From Longimicrobium terrae (lineage in GTDB: Bacteria; Gemmatimonadota; Gemmatimonadetes; Longimicrobiales; Longimicrobiaceae): 64,000 nucleotides of DNA. Below are positions 45,601-53,611 of this stretch, in pieces. A program made the translations under genes and the position numbers. Within the stretch, counting starts at the first letter, position 1. The number at the start of each line of letters is the position of its first letter. The stretch is taken from positions 558,001 through 622,000 of the forward strand of contig NZ_JACHIA010000003.1 of NCBI RefSeq assembly GCF_014202995.1, given 5' to 3'. The notes beneath the pieces are model-generated. The model was not told the origin of the DNA and did no database searches. It saw nothing but the letters and a program-made list of their open reading frames with translations.

Positions 45601-45689
45601 CCGGCAACGCCCTGACCCGCGGAATCGACGACGGAACGATCTATCCGAACCCGCGCTCGTTCACGCTCGGCATCGACGTGAACCTGTAA
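42606..45689 (+). CDS. SusC/RagA-family TonB-linked outer-membrane transporter
   Basis: The product has 1027 residues. A signal peptide (to about 34, HAQS) is followed by a carboxypeptidase-regulatory-like domain (RISGLVVSAANGSPVADAQV, about 38-120), the plug (VEEALRGRVAGVNIV) and a 22-strand barrel. The SusC signatures are present: SQVIVRGQNFLGGTSPLYVVDG and IESVQVLKDASAAAQYGAQS. GAGGGAA precedes the ATG. It imports oligosaccharides across the outer membrane with the SusD-like lipoprotein encoded 47 nt downstream. It lies in the same direction as the LacI-type gene. Confidence 0.95.
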   Translation: MKNPVVSRARTAARLLFRAFACLALLAGVPLHAQSTGRISGLVVSAANGSPVADAQVSVVGTQLSGRTGPDGRYTISGVPAGRQQVRAGQMGFSSSAVTVTVAAGETATANFTLGTATLTLDTLVAVGYTTQRRATVSDAVSEVTAADIQDRQVATVEEALRGRVAGVNIVSSGQPGRESQVIVRGQNFLGGTSPLYVVDGMYTRQNPNLNPRDIESVQVLKDASAAAQYGAQSANGVIVITTRRGRSGAPKVAVNSYYGFQEVPRRIDFVSSERWTQINNMARVNGGQAPDNTPISIDTDWQDAVFQQGAVQDHNVAVSGGSDNANYLIGAGYFNQEGTIIDTDFERFSFRVNSETRGSKWRVGQNATLSRSTRNNLVGFPLVDAVRLQPGIPVRDANNASGYGYGSGNGALATFGTNPVGAFEREDNRDISNRVLGSLFGEYSFTRWLRYRLNLGVDYQDLNYNNFIRQQQIRQNTVPTFNEATDRRDTNMVLLMEHLLNFENTFGEHSLSAVAGVSEQTGRFERIEAYRRGFADEDLTEIDAGTTSFANRGFEIPSALRGLLARANYSYADRYLLTGTIRRDGSSRFGPGNKYGTFVSGSAGWVISEESFYDNLPFLGGAVDNLKLRASYGSLGNQDIGDFQYAASIIANQSYLFGGNIATGATQLRLANPDIRWQDQTQTNVGLDFSVMDDALRFTADYYVSKSDGLLVNAPIPWSLGSGFNDATAAPTVNAGSIRNRGFEFGAEYTMNRGEFELTTSANLTTIDNKVTALGNGGQPIFAGFNNVSRTTVGGSIGEFYVLRTNGLFQSDAEVQAYKNSEGRLIQPNARPGDIRYADLNDDGTINDDDRYVAGSPIPNLEGGLALNGTWRAFNFGLAMRGSQGSEVFNVVKYWTDRLDENSNYRAGLNPWTPENTNTDDPRAVFGAAGADNARANTDRWIEDGSYLRIQNVVVGYRLPGSLTSRLGLGGEGSRIYLNVQNLHTFSGFSNWDPEINAGNALTRGIDDGTIYPNPRSFTLGIDVNL

Positions 45690-45736
45690 TGCGGCGGCCT
45701 GGATCCTCCACCCACAACGAGCCGAGCAATCGAGCC

Positions 45737-47215
45737 ATGAAGCCACTCAACCGGATGGTTCCGGTGCTTCTCCTGGGAGCCGCGATGCTCACGGGGTGCG
45801 CCGACCTGACGCAGTCCGACCCCAACCAGCGGACCGAGGAAACATTCTGGCAGAACGAACAGGACGCGATCCTGGGCGTGAACGCCGCGTACCGCGGCCT
45901 GCAGGAAAACGGCACCTACGGCCGCTGGCTGCAGTTCGCCTACGACACCCGCTCGGACATCGGCTACAGCCGCAGCCCGTGGGGCGACCTGGCCAACTTC
46001 ACCAAGTCGGTGCTCAGCAGCTACGACTTCGAGGTGAACCGCGAGCTGTTCCAGCACCACTACCAGGCGATCTTCCGGGCCAACCAGGTCATCGCCAACG
46101 TGCCGGGCATCGACATGAACACCACCACCCGCGACCGCATCGTGGGGGAGGCCAAGTTCATCCGGGCGCTGATGTACTTCAACCTGGTGAGCCTGTACGG
46201 CAACGTGCCCATGCCGCTCACCCCGTCGGTGGCCAGCGACCGTCCGGTGCAGGTGACGCCGGACGTGGCGTGGGCGCAGATTGAAAAGGACCTGAACGAA
46301 GCCCGGGCCGTGCTGCCGGCGTCGTACTCCGGCGCCGACGTGGGCCGCGCCACCAGCGGCGCCGCGTCGGCGCTGCTGGGCCGCGCGCTTCTGCAGCAGG
46401 GCAAGTGGCCGCAGGCGGCCGCGGCGTTCGCCCCGGTGATCCCGGGCTACCAGCTCATGGCCAACTACGGTGACAACTTCATCGAGGCGACCGAGAACAA
46501 CCGCGAGTCCATCTTCGAGGTGCAGTTCGGCGGCCCCGAAGTGCTGGCCGCCGGCAGCCGCGGGCAGAACATGATCAAGATGATGGGCCCGTGCGGTGTC
46601 GGCTTCTGCGACGGCGAGCCCACCAACTGGTACTATGACCAGCTGGCCAGCGAGCGTACCACGGCCGACCAGCCGGACCCGCGCCTGGACGCCACGCTGT
46701 TCTACAACCGCGCCGGCGGCCAGGACGTGTACGGCACCTCGTTCACCGCGCGCTACGGCAACCGGCTGGGCGACCGCTTCTGGAAGAAGTACGGCGAGTA
46801 CTACAAGCGCGACCAGGACTGGGACAACCCCATCAACGTCCGGGTGCTGCGCCTGGGCGGCGTGCTGCTGATGCACGCCGACGCGCTCAACGAGGCCGGG
46901 CAGACGGAAGCGGCCCGCCCGTTCGTCAACCAGGTGCGCGCGCGCGCCGGGCTGGCCCCCATCGCCGCCGGGCTGTCGCAGACCCAGATGCGCGACCGCA
47001 TCGAGGCCGAGACGCTCAAGGAACTGGGCTTTGAGAACGAGCGCTTCCTGTGGCTCAAGCGGCACGGGTGGCTCACGGACCAGGCGCGGATCAACATCCT
47101 CAAGACGCACGACCCGGACTTCAACCTGTTCGAGCCGTTCCGGGCGCTGCTTCCGATCCCGTCCACGGAAACCAACCTGAACGCCGAAAACGTCAAGCAG
47201 AACCCCGGCTGGTAA
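45737..47215 (+). CDS. SusD/RagB-family surface glycan-binding lipoprotein
   Basis: The product has 492 residues from ATG 45737; an upstream frame lacks a lipoprotein signal. Lipobox LGAAMLTGC (Cys20). SusD features: TEETFWQNEQDAILGVNAAYRGLQ, the TPR-like helices with EAKFIRALMYFNLVSLYGNVPM, and the C-terminal ELGFENERFLWLKRHGW. It sits on the cell surface as the lid of the SusC transporter and binds glycans. No substrate specificity can be read. Confidence 0.95.
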   Translation: MKPLNRMVPVLLLGAAMLTGCADLTQSDPNQRTEETFWQNEQDAILGVNAAYRGLQENGTYGRWLQFAYDTRSDIGYSRSPWGDLANFTKSVLSSYDFEVNRELFQHHYQAIFRANQVIANVPGIDMNTTTRDRIVGEAKFIRALMYFNLVSLYGNVPMPLTPSVASDRPVQVTPDVAWAQIEKDLNEARAVLPASYSGADVGRATSGAASALLGRALLQQGKWPQAAAAFAPVIPGYQLMANYGDNFIEATENNRESIFEVQFGGPEVLAAGSRGQNMIKMMGPCGVGFCDGEPTNWYYDQLASERTTADQPDPRLDATLFYNRAGGQDVYGTSFTARYGNRLGDRFWKKYGEYYKRDQDWDNPINVRVLRLGGVLLMHADALNEAGQTEAARPFVNQVRARAGLAPIAAGLSQTQMRDRIEAETLKELGFENERFLWLKRHGWLTDQARINILKTHDPDFNLFEPFRALLPIPSTETNLNAENVKQNPGW

Positions 47216-47239
47216 TTCGGGGAACGGCGTGACACCAAC

Positions 47240-47267
47240 GCGAACGGCCGCTCCGGCGGCCGTTCGC
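47240..47267 (+). terminator. Perfect 11-bp hairpin after susD
   Basis: GCGAACGGCCG pairs with CGGCCGTTCGC over a 6-nt loop, 25 nt past the SusD stop; it separates susCD from the GH43 gene and may reduce its transcription. Confidence 0.65.
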
Positions 47268-47333
47268 ACATCCACACCCCAGGGCGCGTGCACCTCACGG
47301 CGCCGCGCCCTTCCGTTTCCAACTCCAGGCCGC

Positions 47334-48407
47334 ATGATGATCCTCCGAGCTTTTCCGCGCGCCTCCGCCGTCGCCCTCGCCGCGCTGCTGGCGGCGTGCT
47401 CCGGCAACGGCGGCGGCTCCACCGAGCCGCCGCCCGTCGCGAGGTGCACCTTCGCCAACCCGGTGGCGGGGGGCGCCGACCCCTGGGTGGTGCGCTGGAA
47501 CGGCGCCTACTACATGGTGCAGTCGCGCGACAACGGCATCTACGTGTCGCGCAGCACGCGACTCACCGAGGTGGCGGGGCCCGGCACGCGGGTGTGGGCC
47601 GCGCCCGACACGGGGTGGAACCGCACCAACATCTGGGCGCCGGAGCTGCACCGCGTGGACGGGCGCTGGTACATCTACTACGCCGGGGGACGCGCCGGGC
47701 CGCCGTTTACGCACCAGCGCGCGGGCGTGCTGGAATCCGCGGGCGACGATCCGCAGGGCGCGTACACCGACCGCGGCATGCTGTACACGGGCGATGACCT
47801 GGCGGGCGGGGGCGAGAACAAGTGGGCCATCGACCTCACCGTCGGGCGGGTGAACGGGCAGCTGATGGCGGTGTGGAGCGGATGGGAGAACAACGCGACC
47901 ACAGACAAGACGGCGCAGCACCTGTACGCCGCGCCCATGTCGAATCCGTACACCATCAGCGGCAACCGCACGCGCCTCAGCTCGCCCGTGGAGCCGTGGG
48001 AGCGCGGCACCGAACTGGATCTTCAGGAGGGGCCGGAGTTTCTGCAGCGCGGCGGGCAGACGTTCGTCATCTACTCCACCAAGGAGTCGTGGCTGGAGAA
48101 CTACCGGCTGGGGCAGCTGCGGCTCACCGGGGCCAACCCGCTGCAGGCTTCCAGCTGGACCAAGAGCGGGCCGGTCTTTCTTCCCGTCGGCGGGGTGCCG
48201 GGGGTGGGGCACGCCAGCTTTACCGTGTCGCCCGACAGCAGCGAATCGTGGATCGTGTATCACGCCAAGACCAGCACCACGCCGGGGTGGGACCGCGTGA
48301 TCCGCATGCAGAAATTCGGGTGGAACGCGGACGGGTCGCCGGACTTCGGCATTCCGGCGGAGTCCGGGCGCCAGATCGCCATGCCTTCCGGGCAGTGCGC
48401 TAACTGA
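47334..48407 (+). CDS. GH43 lipoprotein glycosidase, paralogue of 32055-33197
   Basis: The product has 357 residues from ATG 47334. The lipobox is LAALLAAC (Cys near 22). The propeller starts TFANPVAGGADPWVVRWNG (Asp base), then IWAPELHRVDGRWYIYYAGGRAGP, AIDLTVGRVNGQLMAVWSG and EGPEFLQRGGQTFVIYSTKES (candidate Glu). It aligns with the product of 32055-33197 over its whole length. It is the third gene after susCD and probably cleaves the same polymer at the cell surface or in the periplasm. Confidence 0.9.
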   Translation: MMILRAFPRASAVALAALLAACSGNGGGSTEPPPVARCTFANPVAGGADPWVVRWNGAYYMVQSRDNGIYVSRSTRLTEVAGPGTRVWAAPDTGWNRTNIWAPELHRVDGRWYIYYAGGRAGPPFTHQRAGVLESAGDDPQGAYTDRGMLYTGDDLAGGGENKWAIDLTVGRVNGQLMAVWSGWENNATTDKTAQHLYAAPMSNPYTISGNRTRLSSPVEPWERGTELDLQEGPEFLQRGGQTFVIYSTKESWLENYRLGQLRLTGANPLQASSWTKSGPVFLPVGGVPGVGHASFTVSPDSSESWIVYHAKTSTTPGWDRVIRMQKFGWNADGSPDFGIPAESGRQIAMPSGQCAN

Positions 48408-48427
48408 GGCGCCTCGCATCGTCCGGT

Positions 48428-48479
48428 TGAACTGCCGTTTCACACGGAGGTCACGGAGGATGCACGGAGGGCACGGAGG
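48428..48479. repeat. Left arm of the inverted repeat flanking galM
   Basis: This 52-bp sequence, starting TGAACTGCCGTTTCACACGG, is nearly identical to the reverse complement of 49880-49931. An imperfect CACAGAGTTAGCAGAGTC/GACTCTGTTAACAG type stem follows (about 48511-48600). No gene lies in the 279-bp gap. Confidence 0.8.
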
Positions 48480-48686
48480 GCACGGAGGAACTGAGAACAG
48501 CAGGTCGCACACAGAGTTAGCAGAGTCAACAGAGAGTAACGGAAGAGATCAGGCGGCATCAGTCCAGTCTGTTACTGTTAACTCTGTTGACTCTGTGTGA
48601 TTCAAAGCGGTTCTTCCCTGCCCTGACGCTTCGCCGTGCGATAGATTTTCGGTTCCGGGCCGCCTGATGAGCGGGCGGCCCTGCTC

Positions 48687-49772
48687 ATGACCAGCCCAGA
48701 GGATTCCGTGCAGACTGTGACCGTGCAGCGCTCCCCTTTCGACCATCTGGCGGACGGAACGCCGGTGGAAGCGTTCACGATGGAGCTGCCCGGCGTGGCG
48801 CGGGTGCGGGTGAGCGCCTACGCCGGCGCCGTGCTGTCCATCCACGTCCCCGACCGCGACGGCCGCATGGGAGACGTGGTGCTGGGCTTCGACACGCTGG
48901 ATGAATACCTGGCGGACGAGTCGTTCCAGGGCGCGCTCATCGGCCGCTCCGGCAACCGGATCGCGCGGGGCCGCTTCACGCTGGACGGCCACGAGCACCA
49001 GCTGCTGATCAACAACGCGCCCAACCACCTTCACGGCGGTCCCAGGGGCTTCCACAAGCGCCTGTGGGCCGCTGAAACGGTGGAAACGTCCGAGGGTGCC
49101 GGCGTGCGCCTGCGGCTCACCAGCGACGACGGAGACCAGGGCTATCCCGGCACGGTGGATGTGACCGTCACTTACCTGCTGACCAGCGAAGGCGCGCTGC
49201 GGGTGGAGTACGACGCGGTGACGGACACGCCCACGCCGGTGAACCTGACCCAGCACACGTACTGGAACCTGACGGCAGACCCGCGTCGCGAGATCCTGGG
49301 CCACCGCCTCCGCCTGAACGCGGACGCCATCACGCCGGTGGATGAGACGCTGATCCCCACCGGCGAACTGGCCGCCGTCGAGGGCACCCCGTTCGACTTC
49401 CGCGACGAGCAGCCCATCGGCGCGCGCGCGGACGCGGACGACGAGCAGTTGCGGTACGCGGGCGGCTACGACCACAACTTCGCGCTGCGTGGCGCGGGGA
49501 CGCTGGCGCTGGCCGCGCGGGTGCATGAGCCGGAAAGCGGCCGCGTGCTGGAGGTGCACACCACCCAGCCGGGCATCCAGTTCTACTCCGGCAACTTCCT
49601 GGACGGCACCACGGTGGGCAAAGGCGGGATCGCGTACGCGCACCGCACGGGGCTGTGCCTGGAGCCGCAGGCCTATCCCGACGCGCCCAACCATCCCCAC
49701 TTCTCGTCCACCATCCTGCGCCCCGGCGAGCGCTACTCTTCGCTGATCCTCTACCGCTTCGGCGCGGAATAA
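48687..49772 (+). CDS. galM: Aldose 1-epimerase (galactose mutarotase)
   Basis: The product has 361 residues. Motifs of the family: SGNRIARGRFTLDGHEHQLLINNAPNHLHGG (catalytic His region), VNLTQHTYWNL (second His), GYDHNFAL, LEVHTTQPGIQFYSGNFL and CLEPQAYPDAPNHPHF (Glu base). It equilibrates alpha and beta galactose, which supplies the alpha form to galactokinase. It completes the Leloir set with galTEK 19 kb away. Long inverted repeats flank it on both sides. Confidence 0.95.
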   Translation: MTSPEDSVQTVTVQRSPFDHLADGTPVEAFTMELPGVARVRVSAYAGAVLSIHVPDRDGRMGDVVLGFDTLDEYLADESFQGALIGRSGNRIARGRFTLDGHEHQLLINNAPNHLHGGPRGFHKRLWAAETVETSEGAGVRLRLTSDDGDQGYPGTVDVTVTYLLTSEGALRVEYDAVTDTPTPVNLTQHTYWNLTADPRREILGHRLRLNADAITPVDETLIPTGELAAVEGTPFDFRDEQPIGARADADDEQLRYAGGYDHNFALRGAGTLALAARVHEPESGRVLEVHTTQPGIQFYSGNFLDGTTVGKGGIAYAHRTGLCLEPQAYPDAPNHPHFSSTILRPGERYSSLILYRFGAE

Positions 49773-49779
49773 GAAAAAC

Positions 49780-49931
49780 AGCCTCACACAGAGCCGCAGA
49801 GGCGCAGAGAAAAACAACAGCCACGCCTCCTCTTCTCTCTGTGGCTCTGTGTCTCTGTGTGAGATTTTCTTCTGCTGTTCCTCCGTGCCCTCCGTGCATC
49901 CTCCGTGACCTCCGTGTGAAACGGCAGTTCA
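49780..49931. repeat. Right arm of the inverted repeat and an extra hairpin
   Basis: 49880-49931 is the inverted partner of 48428-48479. 49775-49872 adds CCTCACACAGAGCCGCAGAG against TGGCTCTGTGTCTCTGTG, a second imperfect stem. Confidence 0.8.
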
Positions 49932-49954
49932 GCGGAATACGAGAACAAACGAAA

Positions 49955-49988
49955 GCGGGGGCGCACGATCCGAATCGTGCGCCCCCGC
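49955..49988 (-). terminator. Perfect 15-bp terminator after frr
   Basis: GCGGGGGCGCACGAT pairs perfectly with ATCGTGCGCCCCCGC over a 4-nt loop. On the minus strand CTTTCGTTTG follows. Confidence 0.85.
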
Positions 49989-50019
49989 CTTGTCATCAAA
50001 GGAAACCGATCAAGGAGGT

Positions 50020-50571
50020 TCAGACCTCCATGACCTCGGCTTCCTTGGCCTTGACCATCTCTTCCACCTTGGCCACGTACTGGTCCGTCAGCTTCTGCAC
50101 GTCGCCCTGCTCGCGGCGGATGTCGTCCTCGCTCAGGCCGTCATCCTTCTGGCGCGCCTTGACCTCATCGTTGGCGTCCTTGCGCACCTGCCGCACGGCG
50201 ACGCGCGCTTCCTCGGCCATCTTGTGCAGCATCTTCACGAACTCCCGGCGCCGGTCCTCGGTAAGAGCCGGAATGGGAATGCGCACCAGGTTGCCGTCGT
50301 TGCTGGGGTTGAGCCCCAGGTCCGACTCGCGCAGCGCCTTTTCGATGGCCTTGATCTGGGTCTTGTCCCAGGGCTGAATGGTGAGCATGCGCGGCTCGGG
50401 CGCGCTCACCGTGCCCACCTGGTTCAGGGGCATCAGGTTGCCGTAGGCCTCCACCCGCACCGAATCCAGCAGCGCGGGGTTGGCCTTGCCGGTGCGCACG
50501 CTCTGGAAGTCGCGGCGCAGCGCCTCGATGGCGCTTTCCATTCGCTGACGGGCTTTCTGCAGGCTGGACAT
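50020..50571 (-). CDS. frr: Ribosome recycling factor
   Basis: The product has 183 residues. Three-helix bundle plus a small domain: RTGKANPALLDSVRVEAYGNLMPLNQVGTVSAPEPRMLTIQPWD and SNDGNLVRIPIPALTEDRRREFVK. It splits post-termination ribosomes with EF-G. Last gene of rpsB-tsf-pyrH-frr, with a strong terminator. Confidence 0.98.
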   Translation of the reverse strand: MSSLQKARQRMESAIEALRRDFQSVRTGKANPALLDSVRVEAYGNLMPLNQVGTVSAPEPRMLTIQPWDKTQIKAIEKALRESDLGLNPSNDGNLVRIPIPALTEDRRREFVKMLHKMAEEARVAVRQVRKDANDEVKARQKDDGLSEDDIRREQGDVQKLTDQYVAKVEEMVKAKEAEVMEV

Positions 50572-50606
50572 GGCGTTCCGGTCTCCGGATCAGGTCGAAG
50601 TAAGGC

Positions 50607-51344
50607 TCAGTGAACCAGCGTGCCGATGCGCTCGCCGCGCACCACCCGGGACACCGCGCGCGGCGCATCCAGGTTCAGCACCACGATGGGAATGTGGTTT
50701 TCCTTGCACAGCGACAGCGCCGCCGCGTCCATCACCCCCAACTCGCGCGACAGCGCGTCCAGGTACGAGATCTCGGGGATGAACTCGGCGTTCGGGTCCT
50801 TGTTGGGGTCCGCCGAGTAGATACCGTCCACCTTGGTGGCCTTGATGATCACGTCGGCGTTCATTTCGATCCCGCGCAGCACCGCCGCGGTGTCGGTGCT
50901 GAAGTACGGATTCCCCGTTCCGCCGGCAAAGATCACCACGCGCCCCTTTTCCAGGTGGCGCATGGCCCGCCGGCGGATGTACGGCTCGGCCAACTGCTCC
51001 ATGCGGATGGCCGTGAGCACGCGCGTTTCCACGCCCTTGCGCTCCAGGCTGTTCTGGATCGCCAGCGCGTTGATGACCGTGGCCAGCATCCCCATGTAGT
51101 CGGCGCTCACCCGGTCCATCCCCTCGGCGCTGGCCTTGGTGCCGCGGACGATGTTGCCGCCCCCGATCACCAGCCCCAGCGCCACGCCCATCTCATGGAC
51201 GTGGCGGATCTCGTCGATCAGGCGGTCGACGACGGGAGGGCTGATGCCAAAACCCTGCTCCCCGGCAAGCGCCTCGCCGGAGATCTTCAACAGCACGCGG
51301 GGATAGTGCAGCCCCTCGGTCCCGCCGTCGGCCGCCCCGCTCAT
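50607..51344 (-). CDS. pyrH: Uridylate kinase (UMP kinase)
   Basis: The product has 245 residues of the amino-acid-kinase fold: [73 protein letters not shown] and [12 protein letters not shown]. Converts UMP to UDP; in bacteria a hexamer regulated by GTP and UTP. Overlaps the tsf stop (ATGA). Confidence 0.98.
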   Translation of the reverse strand: MSGAADGGTEGLHYPRVLLKISGEALAGEQGFGISPPVVDRLIDEIRHVHEMGVALGLVIGGGNIVRGTKASAEGMDRVSADYMGMLATVINALAIQNSLERKGVETRVLTAIRMEQLAEPYIRRRAMRHLEKGRVVIFAGGTGNPYFSTDTAAVLRGIEMNADVIIKATKVDGIYSADPNKDPNAEFIPEISYLDALSRELGVMDAAALSLCKENHIPIVVLNLDAPRAVSRVVRGERIGTLVH

Positions 51345-51940
51345 TCGCCCAGGCCGTAGCGCGAGAAGCGGCGCACGTCGATCTTTTCGCCCGTCTTGGC
51401 GCTGACTTCGGTGATCAGCTGGCCCACGGTCTGGTCGGGGTTCTTCACGTACGGCTGCTCCAGCAGCGCCTGGTCGGCGTAGAACTTGTCGATCTTGCCG
51501 TCCACGATCTTGTCCCAGATGGCTTCCGGCTTGCCGGATTCCTTCATCTGCTCGCGGTACACGGCGCGCTCGCGCTCCACCAGCTCGGCCGGAAAGTCTT
51601 CACGGCGGATCGCCACCGGGTTGGCCGCGGCGATGTGCATGGCAATGTCGCGCACCAGCTGCTGAAAGGCGTCGTTGCGGGCCACGAAGTCGGTCTCGCA
51701 GTTCACTTCCACCAGCACGCCGATCTTGCCGCCCATGTGGATGTAGCTGCCGATGGCGCCTTCACGGGCCTCGCGCTCGGCGCGCTTGGCCGCCTTGGCC
51801 GCGCCGCGGGCGCGCAGCAGGTCGATCGCCGCCTCCATGTCGCCGCCGGACTCGGTGAGCGCGCCCTTGCACTCCATCATCCCGGCCCCGGTGCGCTCCC
51901 GGAGTTCCTTGACCGCCTGTGCGCTGATTACGTTGGACAT
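51341..51940 (-). CDS. tsf: Elongation factor Ts
   Basis: The product has 199 residues from ATG 51940 ([20 protein letters not shown]); the frame extends to 52039 without reason to use it. The EF-Ts signature [17 protein letters not shown] and [14 protein letters not shown] are complete. The protein is the short form common in Gram-positives and many other phyla. It releases GDP from EF-Tu. Separated from rpsB by a hairpin. Confidence 0.98.
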   Translation of the reverse strand: MSNVISAQAVKELRERTGAGMMECKGALTESGGDMEAAIDLLRARGAAKAAKRAEREAREGAIGSYIHMGGKIGVLVEVNCETDFVARNDAFQQLVRDIAMHIAAANPVAIRREDFPAELVERERAVYREQMKESGKPEAIWDKIVDGKIDKFYADQALLEQPYVKNPDQTVGQLITEVSAKTGEKIDVRRFSRYGLGE

Positions 51941-52084
51941 CGTAGAGTATCCGTCCCGGAAAAGTGCGTCGTTTGCTGTCGGCCGGCGCTGCGGCGGGGC
52001 CGCGGGCCGGAGAATCGGGGTTCCGGGGCGCTCGCGCAACCCCGTAGCCCGGCGAATTCGCCCGCGCGGTGCGCGGGTACGGAA

Positions 52085-52117
52085 AGGGGCCGCCGGCGTG
52101 CTGCGCCGGGGGCCCCT
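52085..52117 (-). terminator. Hairpin between rpsB and tsf
   Basis: AGGGGCC and GGCCCCT enclose an inner GCCGGCG/CGCCGGG stem. On the minus strand it is followed by TTTCC, and so may partly terminate or process the rpsB transcript before tsf. Confidence 0.55.
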
Positions 52118-52143
52118 GAAAAACCGTGCGCTCGGCGCGGGCC

Positions 52144-53007
52144 TCAGCCCTCGTCGCCCCCGTCAGCCGACCCCGGAGCGCCGCCGGCGCTGGGCCGGCG
52201 CTTGCGGCGCGGGCGGCGCTTCTGGTTGCGGTCGTCGCCGCGGTCGGCCGGCTTCTGCTCGCCGGTCTCGCTGCTGTACGTGGTCGCCTCGGGCTCGTCG
52301 CTGCGGCGGCGGTCGTCCACCGGCATGGCGGCGCGGGCCTCCAGGATGGCGTCGGTGATGGCGCCGCTGATCACTTCCACCGCGCGGATCGCGTCGTCGT
52401 TGCCCGCGATGGGCACCGTGAGCAGGTCCGGGTCGGCGTTGGTGTCGGCGATGGCGATCACCGGAATGCCCAGCTTGTTGGCCTCGCTGATGGCGATCTT
52501 TTCACGCTTGGCGTCCACCACGAACAGCGCGCCCGGCAGGCGGGCCATGTCCTTCACACCGGCCAGGTACTTCTCCAGGCGCTCGCGCTCCCGGTCAAGC
52601 ATCAGGCGTTCCTTCTTGGTGTAGTGCTCGAAGGCGCCCTCGTCCTGGCCGCGCTCCAGCTCGCGCATGCGGCGGATCTGCTTCTTGATCGTGGTGAAGT
52701 TGGTGAGCATGCCGCCCAGCCAGCGCTCCGTCACGAAGAACGACCCCGACCGCTCGCTGGTGCTTTCCACCACGCCCTTGAGCTGCTTCTTGGTGCAGAC
52801 AAAGAGAATGCGGTCGCCGCGCGACACCACGCCCCGCACCAGCTCCTGGGCGAGTTCGATCTGCCGCTGCGTCTTCTTGAGGTCGATGATGTAGATGCCG
52901 TTGCGCTCCGCGAAGATGAACTTGCGCATCTTCGGGTTCCACCGGCTGGTCTGGTGCCCGAAATGGACACCGGCTTCCAGGAGTTCCTGGATCTGAGGGA
53001 CGGCCAT
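52144..53007 (-). CDS. rpsB: 30S ribosomal protein S2
   Basis: The product has 287 residues. S2 motifs: ELLEAGVHFGHQTSRWNPKM, FAERNGIYIIDLKKTQ, TERWLGGMLTNF, PGALFVVDAKREKIAISEANKLGIPVIAIADTNADPD. The last 60 residues are an acidic then basic tail (RNQKRRPRRKRRPS) longer than in E. coli S2. First gene of rpsB-tsf-pyrH-frr. Confidence 0.98.
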   Translation of the reverse strand: MAVPQIQELLEAGVHFGHQTSRWNPKMRKFIFAERNGIYIIDLKKTQRQIELAQELVRGVVSRGDRILFVCTKKQLKGVVESTSERSGSFFVTERWLGGMLTNFTTIKKQIRRMRELERGQDEGAFEHYTKKERLMLDRERERLEKYLAGVKDMARLPGALFVVDAKREKIAISEANKLGIPVIAIADTNADPDLLTVPIAGNDDAIRAVEVISGAITDAILEARAAMPVDDRRRSDEPEATTYSSETGEQKPADRGDDRNQKRRPRRKRRPSAGGAPGSADGGDEG

Positions 53008-53160
53008 GCTGATCGGTCCTGTAAGTACGGTTTTCCCTGCGGCCCCACCCCGGGGCCCGGGCTTCCACCGCCGTCATCCGCCGCGCCGACCGCCGGTGTA
53101 CGGCGGCACCCGGCACGGGCGTCGGGCAGTGTGCTTGATCGGTCGGGATTCGGGAAACAC

Positions 53161-53195
53161 CGGTGCCGGAACAGCGCATGGCCGCTCCGGCACCG
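53161..53195 (-). terminator. Hairpin terminator after rpsI
   Basis: CGGTGCCGGA pairs with TCCGGCACCG over a 15-nt loop with an inner GCG/CGC pair; 18 nt past the rpsI stop. Confidence 0.7.
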
Positions 53196-53213
53196 CGATT
53201 CCCACGCTCCCGA

Positions 53214-53606
53214 TCAGCGCTTGCTGAACTGGAAGCGCTTGCGGGCGCCCGGACGTCCGGGCTTCTTGCGCTCCACCTCGCGCGGGTCGCGCGTCAGCAG
53301 GCCCTCGGCCCGCAGGGTGGGGCGGAAGTCCTCGTTGATCTTGACGAGCGCGCGCGCCACGCCAAGGCGGATGGCGTCGGCCTGGCCGCGAAGCCCGCCG
53401 CCGGCCACCGTCACCTTCACGTCGTACTGCCCGTCGGTCTGCGTCGCCACCAGCGGACGGCTGGCGGACTGCTGCAGCACGTGGCGGGGCAGGTGCGCCT
53501 CCAGCGTGCGGCCGTTTACCGACCAGGTGCCGTTGCCCGGGCGCAGGTACACGCGCGCCACGGAGGTCTTGCGGCGCCCGACTGCGTTGATCTGTTCCGT
53601 CGCCAT
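53214..53606 (-). CDS. rpsI: 30S ribosomal protein S9
   Basis: The product has 130 residues. N-terminal INAVGRRKTSVARVYLRPG, then VAGGGLRGQADAIRLGVARAL and the C-terminal KKPGRPGARKRFQFSKR, which places the conserved basic tail in the P site. Follows rplM after 5 nt. Confidence 0.98.
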   Translation of the reverse strand: MATEQINAVGRRKTSVARVYLRPGNGTWSVNGRTLEAHLPRHVLQQSASRPLVATQTDGQYDVKVTVAGGGLRGQADAIRLGVARALVKINEDFRPTLRAEGLLTRDPREVERKKPGRPGARKRFQFSKR

Positions 53607-53611
53607 GATGA

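Noticed and set aside
43191-45746. 851-codon minus-strand open frame opposite susC
   Set aside because: It is fully antisense to a clear SusC protein; long antisense frames are expected at this GC content.
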